DNA from: an uncultured Prevotellaceae bacterium
Lineage (GTDB): Bacteria > Bacteroidota > Bacteroidia > Bacteroidales > Bacteroidaceae
Assembly (NCBI GenBank): GCA_900318795.1
Contig: ONLU01000020.1
Coordinates: 1 to 57,823, forward strand
DNA: 57,823 nucleotides
Direction of reading: 5' to 3'
The position numbers were made by a program, and so were the translations under genes. This document shows positions 6,697 to 15,421 of the stretch, piece after piece; the stretch's first letter is position 1, and each line of letters starts with the position of its first letter. The notes under the pieces were generated by a model. The model saw nothing but the letters and a program-made list of their open reading frames with translations. It did not search any database and was not told where the DNA came from.

Positions 6697-8040
6697 TCAT
6701 TTCAGGTGCTTCCGCACCCACTCCATCTGACCGCGGTCGGTGGCATCACTGGTCCAATGCTCATTGATGGGTGTCAGCAGGCACTCCTTCTCACACCGCA
6801 GCACATTCCACACAGCATACGACGTGGTAGGTGGGCAGGTGTTGTCGTTGTAGCCCCACGTCATGTAAACAGGCACCTGGATATGGCGGGCAAAGTTCAC
6901 CACATCGTAGTAAGGCAGCGTCTTCATACAAGCTTCAGAATAGGCACCACTCTCTTTCGTGAAATGCGGATAACCGCTCGTCAGACCTGCGGAACCTGCC
7001 GCCATGTCGCTCAGGGCCGGATGGTTGGCCACACAATAGGTGACACGTGGGTCGAGGGCTGTACCTATCAATGCCAAGGCACCGCCCTGACTGCCACCTT
7101 GCATGATGACGTTCTTGCCGTCCCACTCAGGTAGCGAGGTCAATAAATCAATGCAGCGCACTAAACCCAGGTAGACGTGTTTCATATAATATAGGTTACG
7201 GTCTTCCAGGCTCTGACGCAGATAGGCATTACCCTTGTTGTCGAAGGCTGCCCGTATCTCGGCAAAGACCTCCTCACTCAACGTTGGATTCAGTCCGTGG
7301 ATATCCAGCGCCATACGGATAAAACCATTCTCAGGATAGAAGCGTCGGGTGGTGGCATCGCGGATAGGCTTGACACCAGCCCCAGGAGGTGTCAGCACCA
7401 CTGGGCAGGACCCCGCCTTGGCGCCACGAGGCATCAGCAGGTAGGCATAGAACGAATGACGCTCACGATCTAAGTCTATCTTCATCCGATAGCACTCCAC
7501 CTTGTCATTTGACATCTCAGCGACATACTCCTTTGTATAGTGCATGGGAAACTTCTTTGCCTCATCCAGATTCTGCTGCCAAAACGGCCAGAAATCCTTG
7601 GGCTCCTGAGTGAAGGGCAGTATTTTGTCAACAGAGAAGCCCACCTTCACATGGTGTTCATAAGTTTTACCCTCCAACTTCATCTTCAGGCGCAGATCAC
7701 GGAAACATGGTTTCTTGGCAGTCCCCATCAGAATCTTCGCCCGTCCGTTTTTCAGGGTCACAGAACCTTTGTCATCCGAAGGAAGCAAGTCAGTACCTAT
7801 CTCCCACTCCACCACGCCATCACACGGAATGCCATACTTATAGAACTGCACCTCCACCGATGCTTTTTCACCACACAAATAGAGCCAGTCGGCATGGTCA
7901 GGCACCGTTACCCAGAGATAGTCACTGCGATAGGGATAGTTCTCTACCGCCTGCACCGTCAAAGGCAAAAAAACAAGAAGGTAAAAAGGCCAAATAGCCC
8001 ATACCCACTTACTTTCCACATTCACACTTGTTCGTTTCAT
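6697..8040 (-). CDS. Secreted CE7-type acetyl esterase (acetylxylan esterase / cephalosporin-C deacetylase family)
   Basis: A 447-residue exported serine esterase. A signal peptide or membrane anchor covers about residues 10-32, and a beta-rich N-terminal domain (about 40-140) precedes the alpha/beta-hydrolase domain. The latter has the nucleophile elbow GGSQGG with S317, D399 in WGYNDNTCPP and H428 in NEHWT, the arrangement of the AXE1/CE7 family. CE7 enzymes remove acetyl groups from xylo-oligosaccharides and related compounds; the substrate here is not shown. The usual RGQ motif of CE7 is not obvious at the expected place, where IHGLNP is found. It follows the BASS transporter gene by 29 bases and is probably co-transcribed with it. 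Confidence 0.85.
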   Translation of the reverse strand: MKRTSVNVESKWVWAIWPFYLLVFLPLTVQAVENYPYRSDYLWVTVPDHADWLYLCGEKASVEVQFYKYGIPCDGVVEWEIGTDLLPSDDKGSVTLKNGRAKILMGTAKKPCFRDLRLKMKLEGKTYEHHVKVGFSVDKILPFTQEPKDFWPFWQQNLDEAKKFPMHYTKEYVAEMSNDKVECYRMKIDLDRERHSFYAYLLMPRGAKAGSCPVVLTPPGAGVKPIRDATTRRFYPENGFIRMALDIHGLNPTLSEEVFAEIRAAFDNKGNAYLRQSLEDRNLYYMKHVYLGLVRCIDLLTSLPEWDGKNVIMQGGSQGGALALIGTALDPRVTYCVANHPALSDMAAGSAGLTSGYPHFTKESGAYSEACMKTLPYYDVVNFARHIQVPVYMTWGYNDNTCPPTTSYAVWNVLRCEKECLLTPINEHWTSDATDRGQMEWVRKHLK

Positions 8041-8069
8041 TTTGATTTGTTTTTAGTCAGTTTGTTTGC

Positions 8070-9074
8070 TTATATTTTTAATCCTATTACCTTTCTCCTA
8101 TTCTGCCACAACTCCAGCGAATTGATGATGTTCTGCCATAGCACATAACAGCCCGCCCCGATGGAAGCCACAGGATTCAAGTACATATACGCCACCCAAA
8201 TGCTGAGAGCCGTATTCTTCTGGAACAAAGCCTGTCCCGCATTGACCTCTTCACCCAACCGGCGCCCTACCAGACGACCAATGCCAAACTGTACGAAGCA
8301 CAAGGCGAAGGTAAAGACTGCTATCAGCAGTAATAACATCAGCGAGGCATTGCTGTTCACAATATTCTTTACCGTAATGCCCGTAGTGATACTCAGCGAG
8401 ATGCCCCAGAAGTAGAAACTCAGATTGGGCTGTGCGGCAATCCAGGCACAAGGTCCCTTCACATAGTGTTGCATGATCCACCCCAACACCAGCGGCAGCA
8501 ACAAGACAATAGATACCTTCTCTAATATGATCAGGAAAGCGTCGATAAACGACACATGCACCGTCTGTTCCAGCATTGGGAACACCAGTGGTATCAAAAA
8601 TGCAGAGACCAGCGACGAGATGAGTACATACGTCGTCATAGTCGATATATTACCACCAAGTTTGCCCACCACCACCGGTGCTGCCGATGCTGCGGGACCT
8701 ATGATGCAAGTCAGCATAGCCTCCCACAGCAAAGGAGAAGCGAACATTGTCGCCATAGAAGTCGCTCTGACCTCAGTTAAAGTAGATTTTGCCCAAAGTA
8801 TGATGCCTATGTTCAGAGCCACCAACAGTAGCTGAGCCACCAAGATACCCACATGCCAGCGATGCGGGTGCATGTCGTGGAAGTCCACCTTGCAGAATGT
8901 GACGAACAGGGTCAAGAAGACGAACAATGGGAAGATGACGTCGAACACAGGTCGCAATATATCGCCCAGTTCATCCAGTGCTGACACATAATAGAAGGTC
9001 AGATAACAAATTGTACCTACAGCTATCGCTACAGGCAACGTCCAGTCTTTCAAGAATCTGATAAAACAACTCAT
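8070..9074 (-). CDS. BASS-family transporter (bile acid:sodium symporter-like)
   Basis: A 334-residue integral membrane protein with about ten hydrophobic segments, of the SBF/BASS superfamily, which includes bile acid, pantothenate, keto-acid and arsenite carriers. Family-like features are the FPLFVFLTLFVTF helix, the GPAASAAPVVVGKLGG segment around residues 125-145 and the QNTALS-like FQKNTALSIWVA near the C-terminus. The substrate is unknown. It is the first gene of a two-gene unit with the CE7 esterase, so uptake or efflux of a small organic acid is plausible. The promoter -7 element lies only about nine bases upstream of the ATG, so the mRNA would be nearly leaderless. Confidence 0.82.
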   Translation of the reverse strand: MSCFIRFLKDWTLPVAIAVGTICYLTFYYVSALDELGDILRPVFDVIFPLFVFLTLFVTFCKVDFHDMHPHRWHVGILVAQLLLVALNIGIILWAKSTLTEVRATSMATMFASPLLWEAMLTCIIGPAASAAPVVVGKLGGNISTMTTYVLISSLVSAFLIPLVFPMLEQTVHVSFIDAFLIILEKVSIVLLLPLVLGWIMQHYVKGPCAWIAAQPNLSFYFWGISLSITTGITVKNIVNSNASLMLLLLIAVFTFALCFVQFGIGRLVGRRLGEEVNAGQALFQKNTALSIWVAYMYLNPVASIGAGCYVLWQNIINSLELWQNRRKVIGLKI

Positions 9075-9082
9075 TTCTACTG

Positions 9083-9090
9083 CAAAGTTA
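9083..9090 (-). promoter_or_regulatory. Promoter -7 element for the BASS transporter-esterase pair
   Basis: On the minus strand TAACTTTG ends nine bases before the ATG at 9074. No TTTG is found at the expected -33 position. The close spacing implies a 5' untranslated region of only a few bases. The comM promoter diverges from it about 100 bases away. Confidence 0.6.
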
Positions 9091-9184
9091 CGAAAAAATT
9101 CATAATTTGTAGTTCTTTGTTCATAATTATTTTGTTCTTTTCACCTCGGTAAAGGTTTTCTTTTTCGGAAAAACTCAAATTTCT

Positions 9185-9216
9185 TTTGGTTTTTCACTCG
9201 CTTATTCGTACCTTTG
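9185..9216 (+). promoter_or_regulatory. Promoter for comM
   Basis: TTTG (9185-9188), 20-base spacer, TACCTTTG (9209-9216), followed after 22 bases by the comM ATG. Both boxes are perfect matches to the phylum consensus. Confidence 0.85.
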
Positions 9217-9238
9217 TGCGGAAATAACTAAGACGAAT

Positions 9239-10804
9239 ATGTTGGTAAAGACCTTTTGTGCAGCTGTCAACGGGCTGGAAGTAACAACGGTAACGTGTGA
9301 AGTCAGCATGTCGCGGGGCGTGCAGTTCCACCTGACAGGACTGGCCGACACGGCTGTCAAGGAGAGTTACGACCGTATCAAGGCAGCACTCATCAACAAC
9401 GGCTTTAAGATGCCGACCATGGATATCACGGCAAACCTGTCGCCTGCCGACATCAAGAAGGAGGGCTCCGGCTACGACCTGCCATTGGCCATGGGCATCC
9501 TGGCAGCTAACGGCAAGGTGGAAAGCGACATGCTCAACCACTATATGATGGTGGGCGAACTGGGTTTGGACGGTAGGCTGCAACCCATACGCGGTGCACT
9601 GCCCATAGCCATCCAGGCACGTAAGGAGAAGTTCAAGGGGCTGATTGTACCGAAACAGAATATCCGCGAGGCGGCAGTTGTCAACCAACTGGAGGTGTAC
9701 GGCATGGAAACGCTGACGGACGTGCTGAACTTCATCAACGGCGACACCAGTTATCAGCCTACCGTCATAGACACCCGCCGCGAGTTCTACGAGCAACAAA
9801 ACCAGTTTGAGTTCGACTTCAGCGAAGTGCGTGGACAAGAGAGTGTCAAGCGTGCCTTGGAGGTGGCTGCTGCCGGAGGCCACAACCTCATCATGATAGG
9901 CCCTCCCGGGTCCGGCAAGTCCATGCTGGCAAAGCGACTACCTTCCATCCTGCCCCCGCTGTCGCTGGCAGAGAGCTTGGAAACCACCCAAATACACTCT
10001 GTGGCAGGCAAGCTGAGCCGTGACACCAGCCTAATCAGCCAACGCCCCTTCCGCGCTCCTCACCACACCATTTCGCAAGTGGCTCTGGTAGGTGGTGGCA
10101 ACAATCCGCAACCTGGTGAAATCAGCCTCGCCCACAACGGGGTGCTCTTCCTGGACGAGATGCCTGAACTGTCGCGTAGCGTGCTTGAAGTGCTGCGCCA
10201 ACCACTGGAAGACCGCAAGATTACCATCAGCCGTGCCAAATACAACGTGGAATACCCGTGTTCGTTCATGCTCATCGCCTCAATGAACCCCTGCCCTTGC
10301 GGCTACTATGGGGACCCCACGCACAACTGTGTCTGCACGCCGGGCCAGATACAGCGCTACATGAACAAAATCAGCGGTCCCCTGCTCGACCGCATCGACA
10401 TTCACTGTGAGATACAGGCTGTGCCGTTTGCACAGCTGTCGCAGATGCAGCCGGGCGAACCGTCTGCCAGCATTCGTGAGAGGGTGATAAAAGCCCGCAA
10501 CATCCAGACCGAGCGCTTTAGTTCCCTCCCCAAGCAGGGAGTGCCAGGGAGGGTCCATTGCAATGCCCAGATGACGGAGCGCATGCTTCATGAGTTTGCC
10601 GAACCTGATACCGCCTCGCTCGACATGCTGCGTTTGGCTATGGAGCGTCTGAAACTCTCCGCACGCGCCTACAGCCGTATCCTGAAGGTGGCACGCACCA
10701 TCGCCGACCTTGCAGGCTCAGAGAAGGTAGAGTCCGTCCACATTGCCGAGGCCATCGGTTACCGTAATCTGGACCGAGGCGACTGGGCAGAACGAGGAAT
10801 TTGA
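9239..10804 (+). CDS. comM: ComM/YifB-type AAA+ ATPase (Mg chelatase-like)
   Basis: A 521-residue member of the ComM family, a hexameric AAA+ helicase that promotes branch migration when foreign DNA is integrated by transformation. Residues 1-170 form the Lon-like N-terminal domain (LSPADIKKEGSGYDLP motif). The AAA+ domain has Walker A GPPGSGKS at 221-228, Walker B LFLDE at 303-307 and the paired cysteines CPCG and CVC at 352-354 and 364-366. The Mg-chelatase C-terminal helical domain ends the protein. Around residues 428-441 a stretch reading FSSLPKQGVPGRV is encoded by an inverted repeat (10524-10553) that looks like an in-frame repeat insertion. It is monocistronic. Confidence 0.93.
   Translation: MLVKTFCAAVNGLEVTTVTCEVSMSRGVQFHLTGLADTAVKESYDRIKAALINNGFKMPTMDITANLSPADIKKEGSGYDLPLAMGILAANGKVESDMLNHYMMVGELGLDGRLQPIRGALPIAIQARKEKFKGLIVPKQNIREAAVVNQLEVYGMETLTDVLNFINGDTSYQPTVIDTRREFYEQQNQFEFDFSEVRGQESVKRALEVAAAGGHNLIMIGPPGSGKSMLAKRLPSILPPLSLAESLETTQIHSVAGKLSRDTSLISQRPFRAPHHTISQVALVGGGNNPQPGEISLAHNGVLFLDEMPELSRSVLEVLRQPLEDRKITISRAKYNVEYPCSFMLIASMNPCPCGYYGDPTHNCVCTPGQIQRYMNKISGPLLDRIDIHCEIQAVPFAQLSQMQPGEPSASIRERVIKARNIQTERFSSLPKQGVPGRVHCNAQMTERMLHEFAEPDTASLDMLRLAMERLKLSARAYSRILKVARTIADLAGSEKVESVHIAEAIGYRNLDRGDWAERGI
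10524..10553 (+). repeat. GC-rich inverted repeat inside comM
   Basis: CCCTCCC (10524-10530) and GGGAGGG (10547-10553) form a 7-bp stem; a second GGGA copy (10537-10540) lies in the loop. The element is in frame in a variable part of ComM. It resembles GC-rich palindromic intergenic repeats known from bacterial genomes, but I cannot confirm other copies from this window. Confidence 0.5.
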
Positions 10805-10834
10805 ACGGAAGACCTTGCCAGGCAGCCCGACACT

Positions 10835-11779
10835 TCAGTTCGGACAGGAAACAAACGACTTGACGCGCTCTATGTATTCGGACTTATGCTCCTTGTAGGA
10901 GAAGGCATGAATGGCGCCACTGGCAATCCAGAGTTCCTTAGGATCCGGCTTAGCATCGTATAACTCATGAACCATAGCCGTTGGCACAAAAGTGTCGGCA
11001 TCGCCGTGTATGAACAGCATGGGGACTTTCACTTTACGGGTCTGCCGGAGGGAAGATGCCTCGCGGAAGTTCCAGCCATAGCGCAGCTGGCAGAGCATGC
11101 TGGTAGTATACATCAGCGGAAAGGACGGCAGACCGAACTGTTCCTTCAACTGGCCCGCAAACTCGTCCCACGCACTGGTGTAGCCGCAATCCGCCACGAA
11201 GCGGATGTCGCTGATGCCTGGGGGTACGTCCTCACCGGCTACCATCATGGTGGCAGCACTACCCATTGATATGCCATGGACAACCATTGTATCGGTCTGA
11301 AACACCTGCATCCAGTAGAGTATGTCCTTGCGGTCGAGCCATCCCATGCCAACAGCATCGCCATCGCTTAGTCCGTGGGCATGCAGGTCGGGGGCCACCA
11401 CATTGTAGCCCAGCTCACGGTCATAGATCCTGGCCAGAAACAGCATATCTATCGCACAGTTACGCCACCCATGCAGCACTACGGCAGTCTTGTTGGAACC
11501 ATTGTCGATATAGTAGGCATGATGACGCTCGTTGCTGCGTGTGGGCATGGTAATGAATGTGTCCCTCAGGGCATGGATGCGTTGCAGGCTATCCACCCAG
11601 GGCTTCATCTCCGGGTAGCGGTCAAACAACTTACGGAAGCAGTGCGCCGTATCCTTGCGGTCCGGGTCAGGAGCCAAGGCATAGTCGAGCATGTAACAAC
11701 TGCCGCCCATCACAACAGCCACCACGATGACCAGTAGCAAAACAACCGTTATCGCAACCTTCTTCATAACTGACTTCAC
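10835..11779 (-). CDS. Membrane-anchored alpha/beta hydrolase
   Basis: A 314-residue serine hydrolase with an N-terminal membrane helix (about residues 7-30) that anchors it in the inner membrane facing the periplasm. The fold shows HGWRNC (oxyanion strand region, about 103-108), PDLHAHGLSDG, the nucleophile elbow GISMGS with S171, the acid in HGDADTFVP (D262) and H291 in AIHAFS. It is like the BAAT/dienelactone hydrolase-type proteins often annotated only as alpha/beta hydrolase, and the substrate is unknown. It is the last gene of the run that starts at 18129, 17 bases after the AsmA-like gene. Confidence 0.85.
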   Translation of the reverse strand: MKSVMKKVAITVVLLLVIVVAVVMGGSCYMLDYALAPDPDRKDTAHCFRKLFDRYPEMKPWVDSLQRIHALRDTFITMPTRSNERHHAYYIDNGSNKTAVVLHGWRNCAIDMLFLARIYDRELGYNVVAPDLHAHGLSDGDAVGMGWLDRKDILYWMQVFQTDTMVVHGISMGSAATMMVAGEDVPPGISDIRFVADCGYTSAWDEFAGQLKEQFGLPSFPLMYTTSMLCQLRYGWNFREASSLRQTRKVKVPMLFIHGDADTFVPTAMVHELYDAKPDPKELWIASGAIHAFSYKEHKSEYIERVKSFVSCPN

Positions 11780-11796
11780 ACGAGATGCTACACTGA

Positions 11797-14004
11797 CTAA
11801 TCGCCCTGAGCAGCCTTCTTGGCGGCCTTCTCAGCCTCCTTGGCAGCTTTCTTGGCAGCCTTGGCCTCAGCTTTGGCGGCCTTCTTGGCAGCTTTCTCTT
11901 CGGCTTTACGCTGCTTCTCGGCTTCACGCTGCTTTTCCCTGGCAGCATCCTCCAGGGCTTCCTGTTGCTTGCGGGCAGCTTTCTCCTTAGCCTTTTGCTC
12001 CTTGCGGGCGGCTTTCTCCTTGGCTTTCTGCTCCTTGCGGGCGGCTTTATCTATGTCTTCCTGCTCCTTGAGGGCGGCTTTCTCCATAGTCTCTTTGTGC
12101 CACTCGGCATCACTCTTCTTCTTGCCGAAGATGTTGAACCTGACGCGAGGATAAATCTTGGTCTTCTGCATCTCGTTTGTGTTGGTGAAGGAGAAGGCGC
12201 AGCTGATGTCTGCAAACTTACCTGGTGTGAACAGGTCGCCCTCGGCGATAGCGCCATTGCTGACGATGTTGACATCGACATTGGTCACCTTGACGAACTT
12301 GTACTTTGCCTCGTCCACATGGGCCTTGACCTCGCCAATGGGTAGTTTGCCACCCAGTTTCTTACGCATGATGGCTGTACGCGGCTTTGAGATATCGAAC
12401 TTAAAGTCAGCCTTGGCTGTGACAGGACCTATATCGCGCATGTCCATGACCTCACCTAACTTTAGACCATCTGCCTCGGCATGACCAGTCAAGTATTTTG
12501 TCAACGCATTGATGTCAAATCGGAAACCGATGTTTCCTGCCTTCGTGTTGACTCTTCCCTGGAACTTTACAAGTTTATAGAGTACGTCGAACGAGCCGAC
12601 AATATTGAGTGTTCCCAAGGCTTGGAGTTGTTTCATCATGAACTTGCGAACGACAAACTGGTTGATGATGCGCTCCTTTTCATCGCCCTTGACAACGGCA
12701 CTGGGGATATCGAAGTGCACTTTCAAGTCGTACTTGTTCTTCAAACCTGTGATATATCCAGATGCCTTGATGTTCACCAGACCGTTAGGACGTGTCACCA
12801 CCACATCGCGGAAGCGCAGACCTTCGGCATCGCCTTCCATACGCACACGAAGGTTTAGAGGCAACGTGAAATTGCGCAACACAGGGGCGAAGGGACGCGA
12901 GATATCCTTCAGGATGGCCGTTCCATCGATGGTAGAAGTGAAGAAGGTGAGCTTGGCACCTGTCTTCTTGTTAGGGAAGTGCATGTCGCCACGAACGAAA
13001 CGGAGCACAGTGCCCTCGCCCTGCTGAATCAGGAAGTCTTCCAGTCGCATGCTTTCCTTGTTGGCTGTCACCTCACACTGCAACTTGCGGATATCGATGC
13101 CGGTAATGGTGTCCTGAGCCGTACACTCGCGCAGCCAGCCGTGCACCGTACCGTTCTCTATGCGGTCGACGGCAAGTTTCAGGTCGGCCCAAATGTTGAA
13201 GTGTCCCACATCGAAGAAGCCACGCTTGGGTTTGTTGGCATTCTTGCGAGGACTATGGTTGTTGGTCTTGTAGTTGACACGATTCACATTCAGCAGCCTT
13301 TCGCCGTTTTCTTCGTTGTATTCCATTTGGGTAACCAACAGTTCATGGGTAACCAACTGTCCTTTCTTGTTCTTGCGTTCCCAGCGTCTGCGCAGTCCTT
13401 CGACCTCACCCTTGTAATGTCCATCGCGAGTCTGAACAAGTTTCAGCTTGCCGAGTGACATGCTGTCATTGTTGAAAACCACCCCGATGCGCTCTATCTT
13501 CACCTTGTCGATGTCGAAGTCGAGCTTCTTCTTGTGAGTAGAGTCAGCCGGTGCCTTCTTCTTGGCCTTCTTCTGAGACTTGAAGGCATCCAGAACAAAC
13601 TGGAAGTTAGCAACGGTGTCAGGTGTCAGCGAATCTTTGGGAGCCTTGAACAACCGGGCTTCAACACCCTCGATACTAGCCTTTGAGATACGTACCTTGT
13701 CAGACAGCAGAGCCCAGACATCCACATCGGCTTGCAGGAACTCCAACTGTAGCATGTGACGCTGCTGACGGTCGTCCACACACAGTCCATAGAGTTTGGC
13801 ATCCAGCGTCAGCAGGTCGATGCTCACGCTGTCTATCTTTACATTGGTTTCCAACTTTTCCTGCAACAGCGTCGTAGCCTTGCGCAACAGTTTGTCTTGC
13901 AACCACGAGGTATTCAACATACAGAAACCTCCTATCAGCAGGACCACAACAAGCCCTACCAGCCCACAGGCAACCCTTATCATCCACTTAACCAGTTTTC
14001 CCAT
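11797..14004 (-). CDS. AsmA-like envelope protein with a long K/A/E-rich C-terminal helix
   Basis: A 735-residue protein with an N-terminal membrane helix (about 8-30) followed by LQEKLETNVKIDSVSIDLLT, the chorein-like start typical of AsmA/TamB family proteins. These form long hydrophobic grooves between inner and outer membrane and are linked to phospholipid transport. The middle (about 30-620) is a series of beta strands. From about residue 623 to the end the sequence is almost only Lys, Ala, Glu, Gln and Arg, with an 11-residue unit AARKEQKAKEK repeated nearly exactly and then degenerating. That predicts a long charged single or coiled helix, not part of the usual AsmA fold. It lies 12 bases after the GltD-like gene in the same operon. 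Confidence 0.75.
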   Translation of the reverse strand: MGKLVKWMIRVACGLVGLVVVLLIGGFCMLNTSWLQDKLLRKATTLLQEKLETNVKIDSVSIDLLTLDAKLYGLCVDDRQQRHMLQLEFLQADVDVWALLSDKVRISKASIEGVEARLFKAPKDSLTPDTVANFQFVLDAFKSQKKAKKKAPADSTHKKKLDFDIDKVKIERIGVVFNNDSMSLGKLKLVQTRDGHYKGEVEGLRRRWERKNKKGQLVTHELLVTQMEYNEENGERLLNVNRVNYKTNNHSPRKNANKPKRGFFDVGHFNIWADLKLAVDRIENGTVHGWLRECTAQDTITGIDIRKLQCEVTANKESMRLEDFLIQQGEGTVLRFVRGDMHFPNKKTGAKLTFFTSTIDGTAILKDISRPFAPVLRNFTLPLNLRVRMEGDAEGLRFRDVVVTRPNGLVNIKASGYITGLKNKYDLKVHFDIPSAVVKGDEKERIINQFVVRKFMMKQLQALGTLNIVGSFDVLYKLVKFQGRVNTKAGNIGFRFDINALTKYLTGHAEADGLKLGEVMDMRDIGPVTAKADFKFDISKPRTAIMRKKLGGKLPIGEVKAHVDEAKYKFVKVTNVDVNIVSNGAIAEGDLFTPGKFADISCAFSFTNTNEMQKTKIYPRVRFNIFGKKKSDAEWHKETMEKAALKEQEDIDKAARKEQKAKEKAARKEQKAKEKAARKQQEALEDAAREKQREAEKQRKAEEKAAKKAAKAEAKAAKKAAKEAEKAAKKAAQGD
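11800..12115 (-). repeat. Repetitive coding DNA for the charged C-terminal helix
   Basis: The last about 105 codons of the AsmA-like gene are made of degenerate tandem repeats. The clearest is a 33-base unit encoding AARKEQKAKEK, present in consecutive copies around 11980-12050, followed by shorter AAKKAAKAE-type units. The repetition makes replication slippage and length variation likely. It also opens false reading frames on the other strand. Confidence 0.7.
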
Positions 14005-14016
14005 AGTCTTTTTTGT

Positions 14017-15402
14017 TTATGAAATAGCTTCCATTAGTTTCACAGCATCCACATATTGGGCAATACCCTCAGCCACACGCTTTGCATCCTGCATCGCATG
14101 GACGACAGTAGCCTGACGACCCACCACGTCGCCACCGGCAAACACCCCCTTGCGTGTGGTCATGCCATAAGGCACCTCGCGGGTAATCAGAAAATGATGC
14201 TCATCGTTGTCAAGCCCCGATGTGGTACGCACAATCTTGGTAGCCGGCGTCGCGCCAATGGCAAAGATGACGTTGTTGGCGGGCAGTGTCTGGCAGACAG
14301 GGGACTTGTCTGGCTCGCGGGTCTCCAGCACAATCTCAATGATGTCCATCTGGTCGTCCACATGGATTTCCTTGATGGAACTCCACCAATCGAAGTTCAC
14401 ACCTTCCTTGACGGCATCGTCATATTCTGCACGAAGAGCAGACATCGTATCAATACCTTTATGGTAGATGACATCCACGCTTGAGGCTCCGATGCGCAAA
14501 GCAGTGCGTGAGGCATCCATCGCCGTATTGCCACAACCGACAACGAAAACCCTTGCGCCCTCGTCGACTGGCAACTCATCACGACTCATAAAGCCCTCTT
14601 GTATCAGTTCCACACGACGCAAGAAGTGAGTAGCCAGACGTACGCGCTTCAGACTGTCGCACCTGACAGCACCCTCACCCTCCGAGATGCAACGTCCGTT
14701 CTGCCAGACGGGTATCTCGAGTGACTTGGGCTTGCTCAGTCCCGTGCCGATGAAGATGGCATCGAACCCTTGTGCAAAGAGACTGTCAACCGTTATCTCG
14801 ACTCCTACATGCGTCTTGCGATGAATGATGACTCCCATCTTCTCGATATACCGTATCTCGCGGGCTACCACCTCTTTAGGAAGGCGGTACTCAGGAATGC
14901 CGTAGCGCAACACGCCACCACACTGAGCCTCCATCTCGAATATCTCAACGGCGAAACCCATGCGCGACAAGTCGCCAGCCACAGTGATGCCCGAAGGGCC
15001 TGCACCAATGACTGCCACCTTACCACGCGTCTTCTCGACGACATCCTCATGCGTAAGGCCGTTCTCAGAGTCGAAATCAGCCACAAAACGCTCCAATTTG
15101 CCAATACTGACGGGCTGTCCTTTTTTCCCCAACACACAGTTGCCTTCACACTGTTTCTCATGGGCACACACACGACCACAGACAGCCGGCAAGTTGCTCT
15201 TGGTACGGATGATGCTGATGGCATTGCCCAGATTGCCCTTCTTCAGTTCATGTATCCAGTCGGGAATGTCGTTGCTGATGGGACATCCCTTCTTACACTG
15301 GGGGACCTTACAGTGCAGACAGCGCTGGGCCTCGGCAATAGCTTCTGCCATCGTATAACTCTCGTTCACCTCTTGGAAGGCGTTTCTTTGCTCAGTACTC
15401 AT
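14017..15402 (-). CDS. GltD-like NADPH-dependent oxidoreductase (glutamate synthase small-subunit family)
   Basis: A 461-residue flavoprotein with two N-terminal cysteine clusters (C28, C31, C36, C40 and C75, C79, C85, C89) that bind [4Fe-4S] centres, a first dinucleotide site around VIGAGPSGIT (131-140) for FAD and a second around VVGCGNTAMDASRTALR for NAD(P)H. This is the architecture of the glutamate synthase beta subunit and its relatives, including NfnB/SudA. No large glutamate synthase subunit (gltB) lies next to it, and the neighbours are envelope proteins, so the partner is uncertain. The family call is firm; a specific GltD role is not proven. Confidence 0.88.
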   Translation of the reverse strand: MSTEQRNAFQEVNESYTMAEAIAEAQRCLHCKVPQCKKGCPISNDIPDWIHELKKGNLGNAISIIRTKSNLPAVCGRVCAHEKQCEGNCVLGKKGQPVSIGKLERFVADFDSENGLTHEDVVEKTRGKVAVIGAGPSGITVAGDLSRMGFAVEIFEMEAQCGGVLRYGIPEYRLPKEVVAREIRYIEKMGVIIHRKTHVGVEITVDSLFAQGFDAIFIGTGLSKPKSLEIPVWQNGRCISEGEGAVRCDSLKRVRLATHFLRRVELIQEGFMSRDELPVDEGARVFVVGCGNTAMDASRTALRIGASSVDVIYHKGIDTMSALRAEYDDAVKEGVNFDWWSSIKEIHVDDQMDIIEIVLETREPDKSPVCQTLPANNVIFAIGATPATKIVRTTSGLDNDEHHFLITREVPYGMTTRKGVFAGGDVVGRQATVVHAMQDAKRVAEGIAQYVDAVKLMEAIS

Positions 15403-15421
15403 GAGGTATATACTTGTATTT

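Noticed and set aside
7540-8148. Plus-strand frame of about 200 codons opposite the esterase gene
   Set aside because: No family resemblance, no promoter, and the minus-strand esterase and transporter have full motifs and account for the interval.
14017-15402. A complete glutamate synthase locus
   Set aside because: Only the small-subunit-like gene is present; no large subunit lies nearby, so a full GOGAT cannot be claimed.
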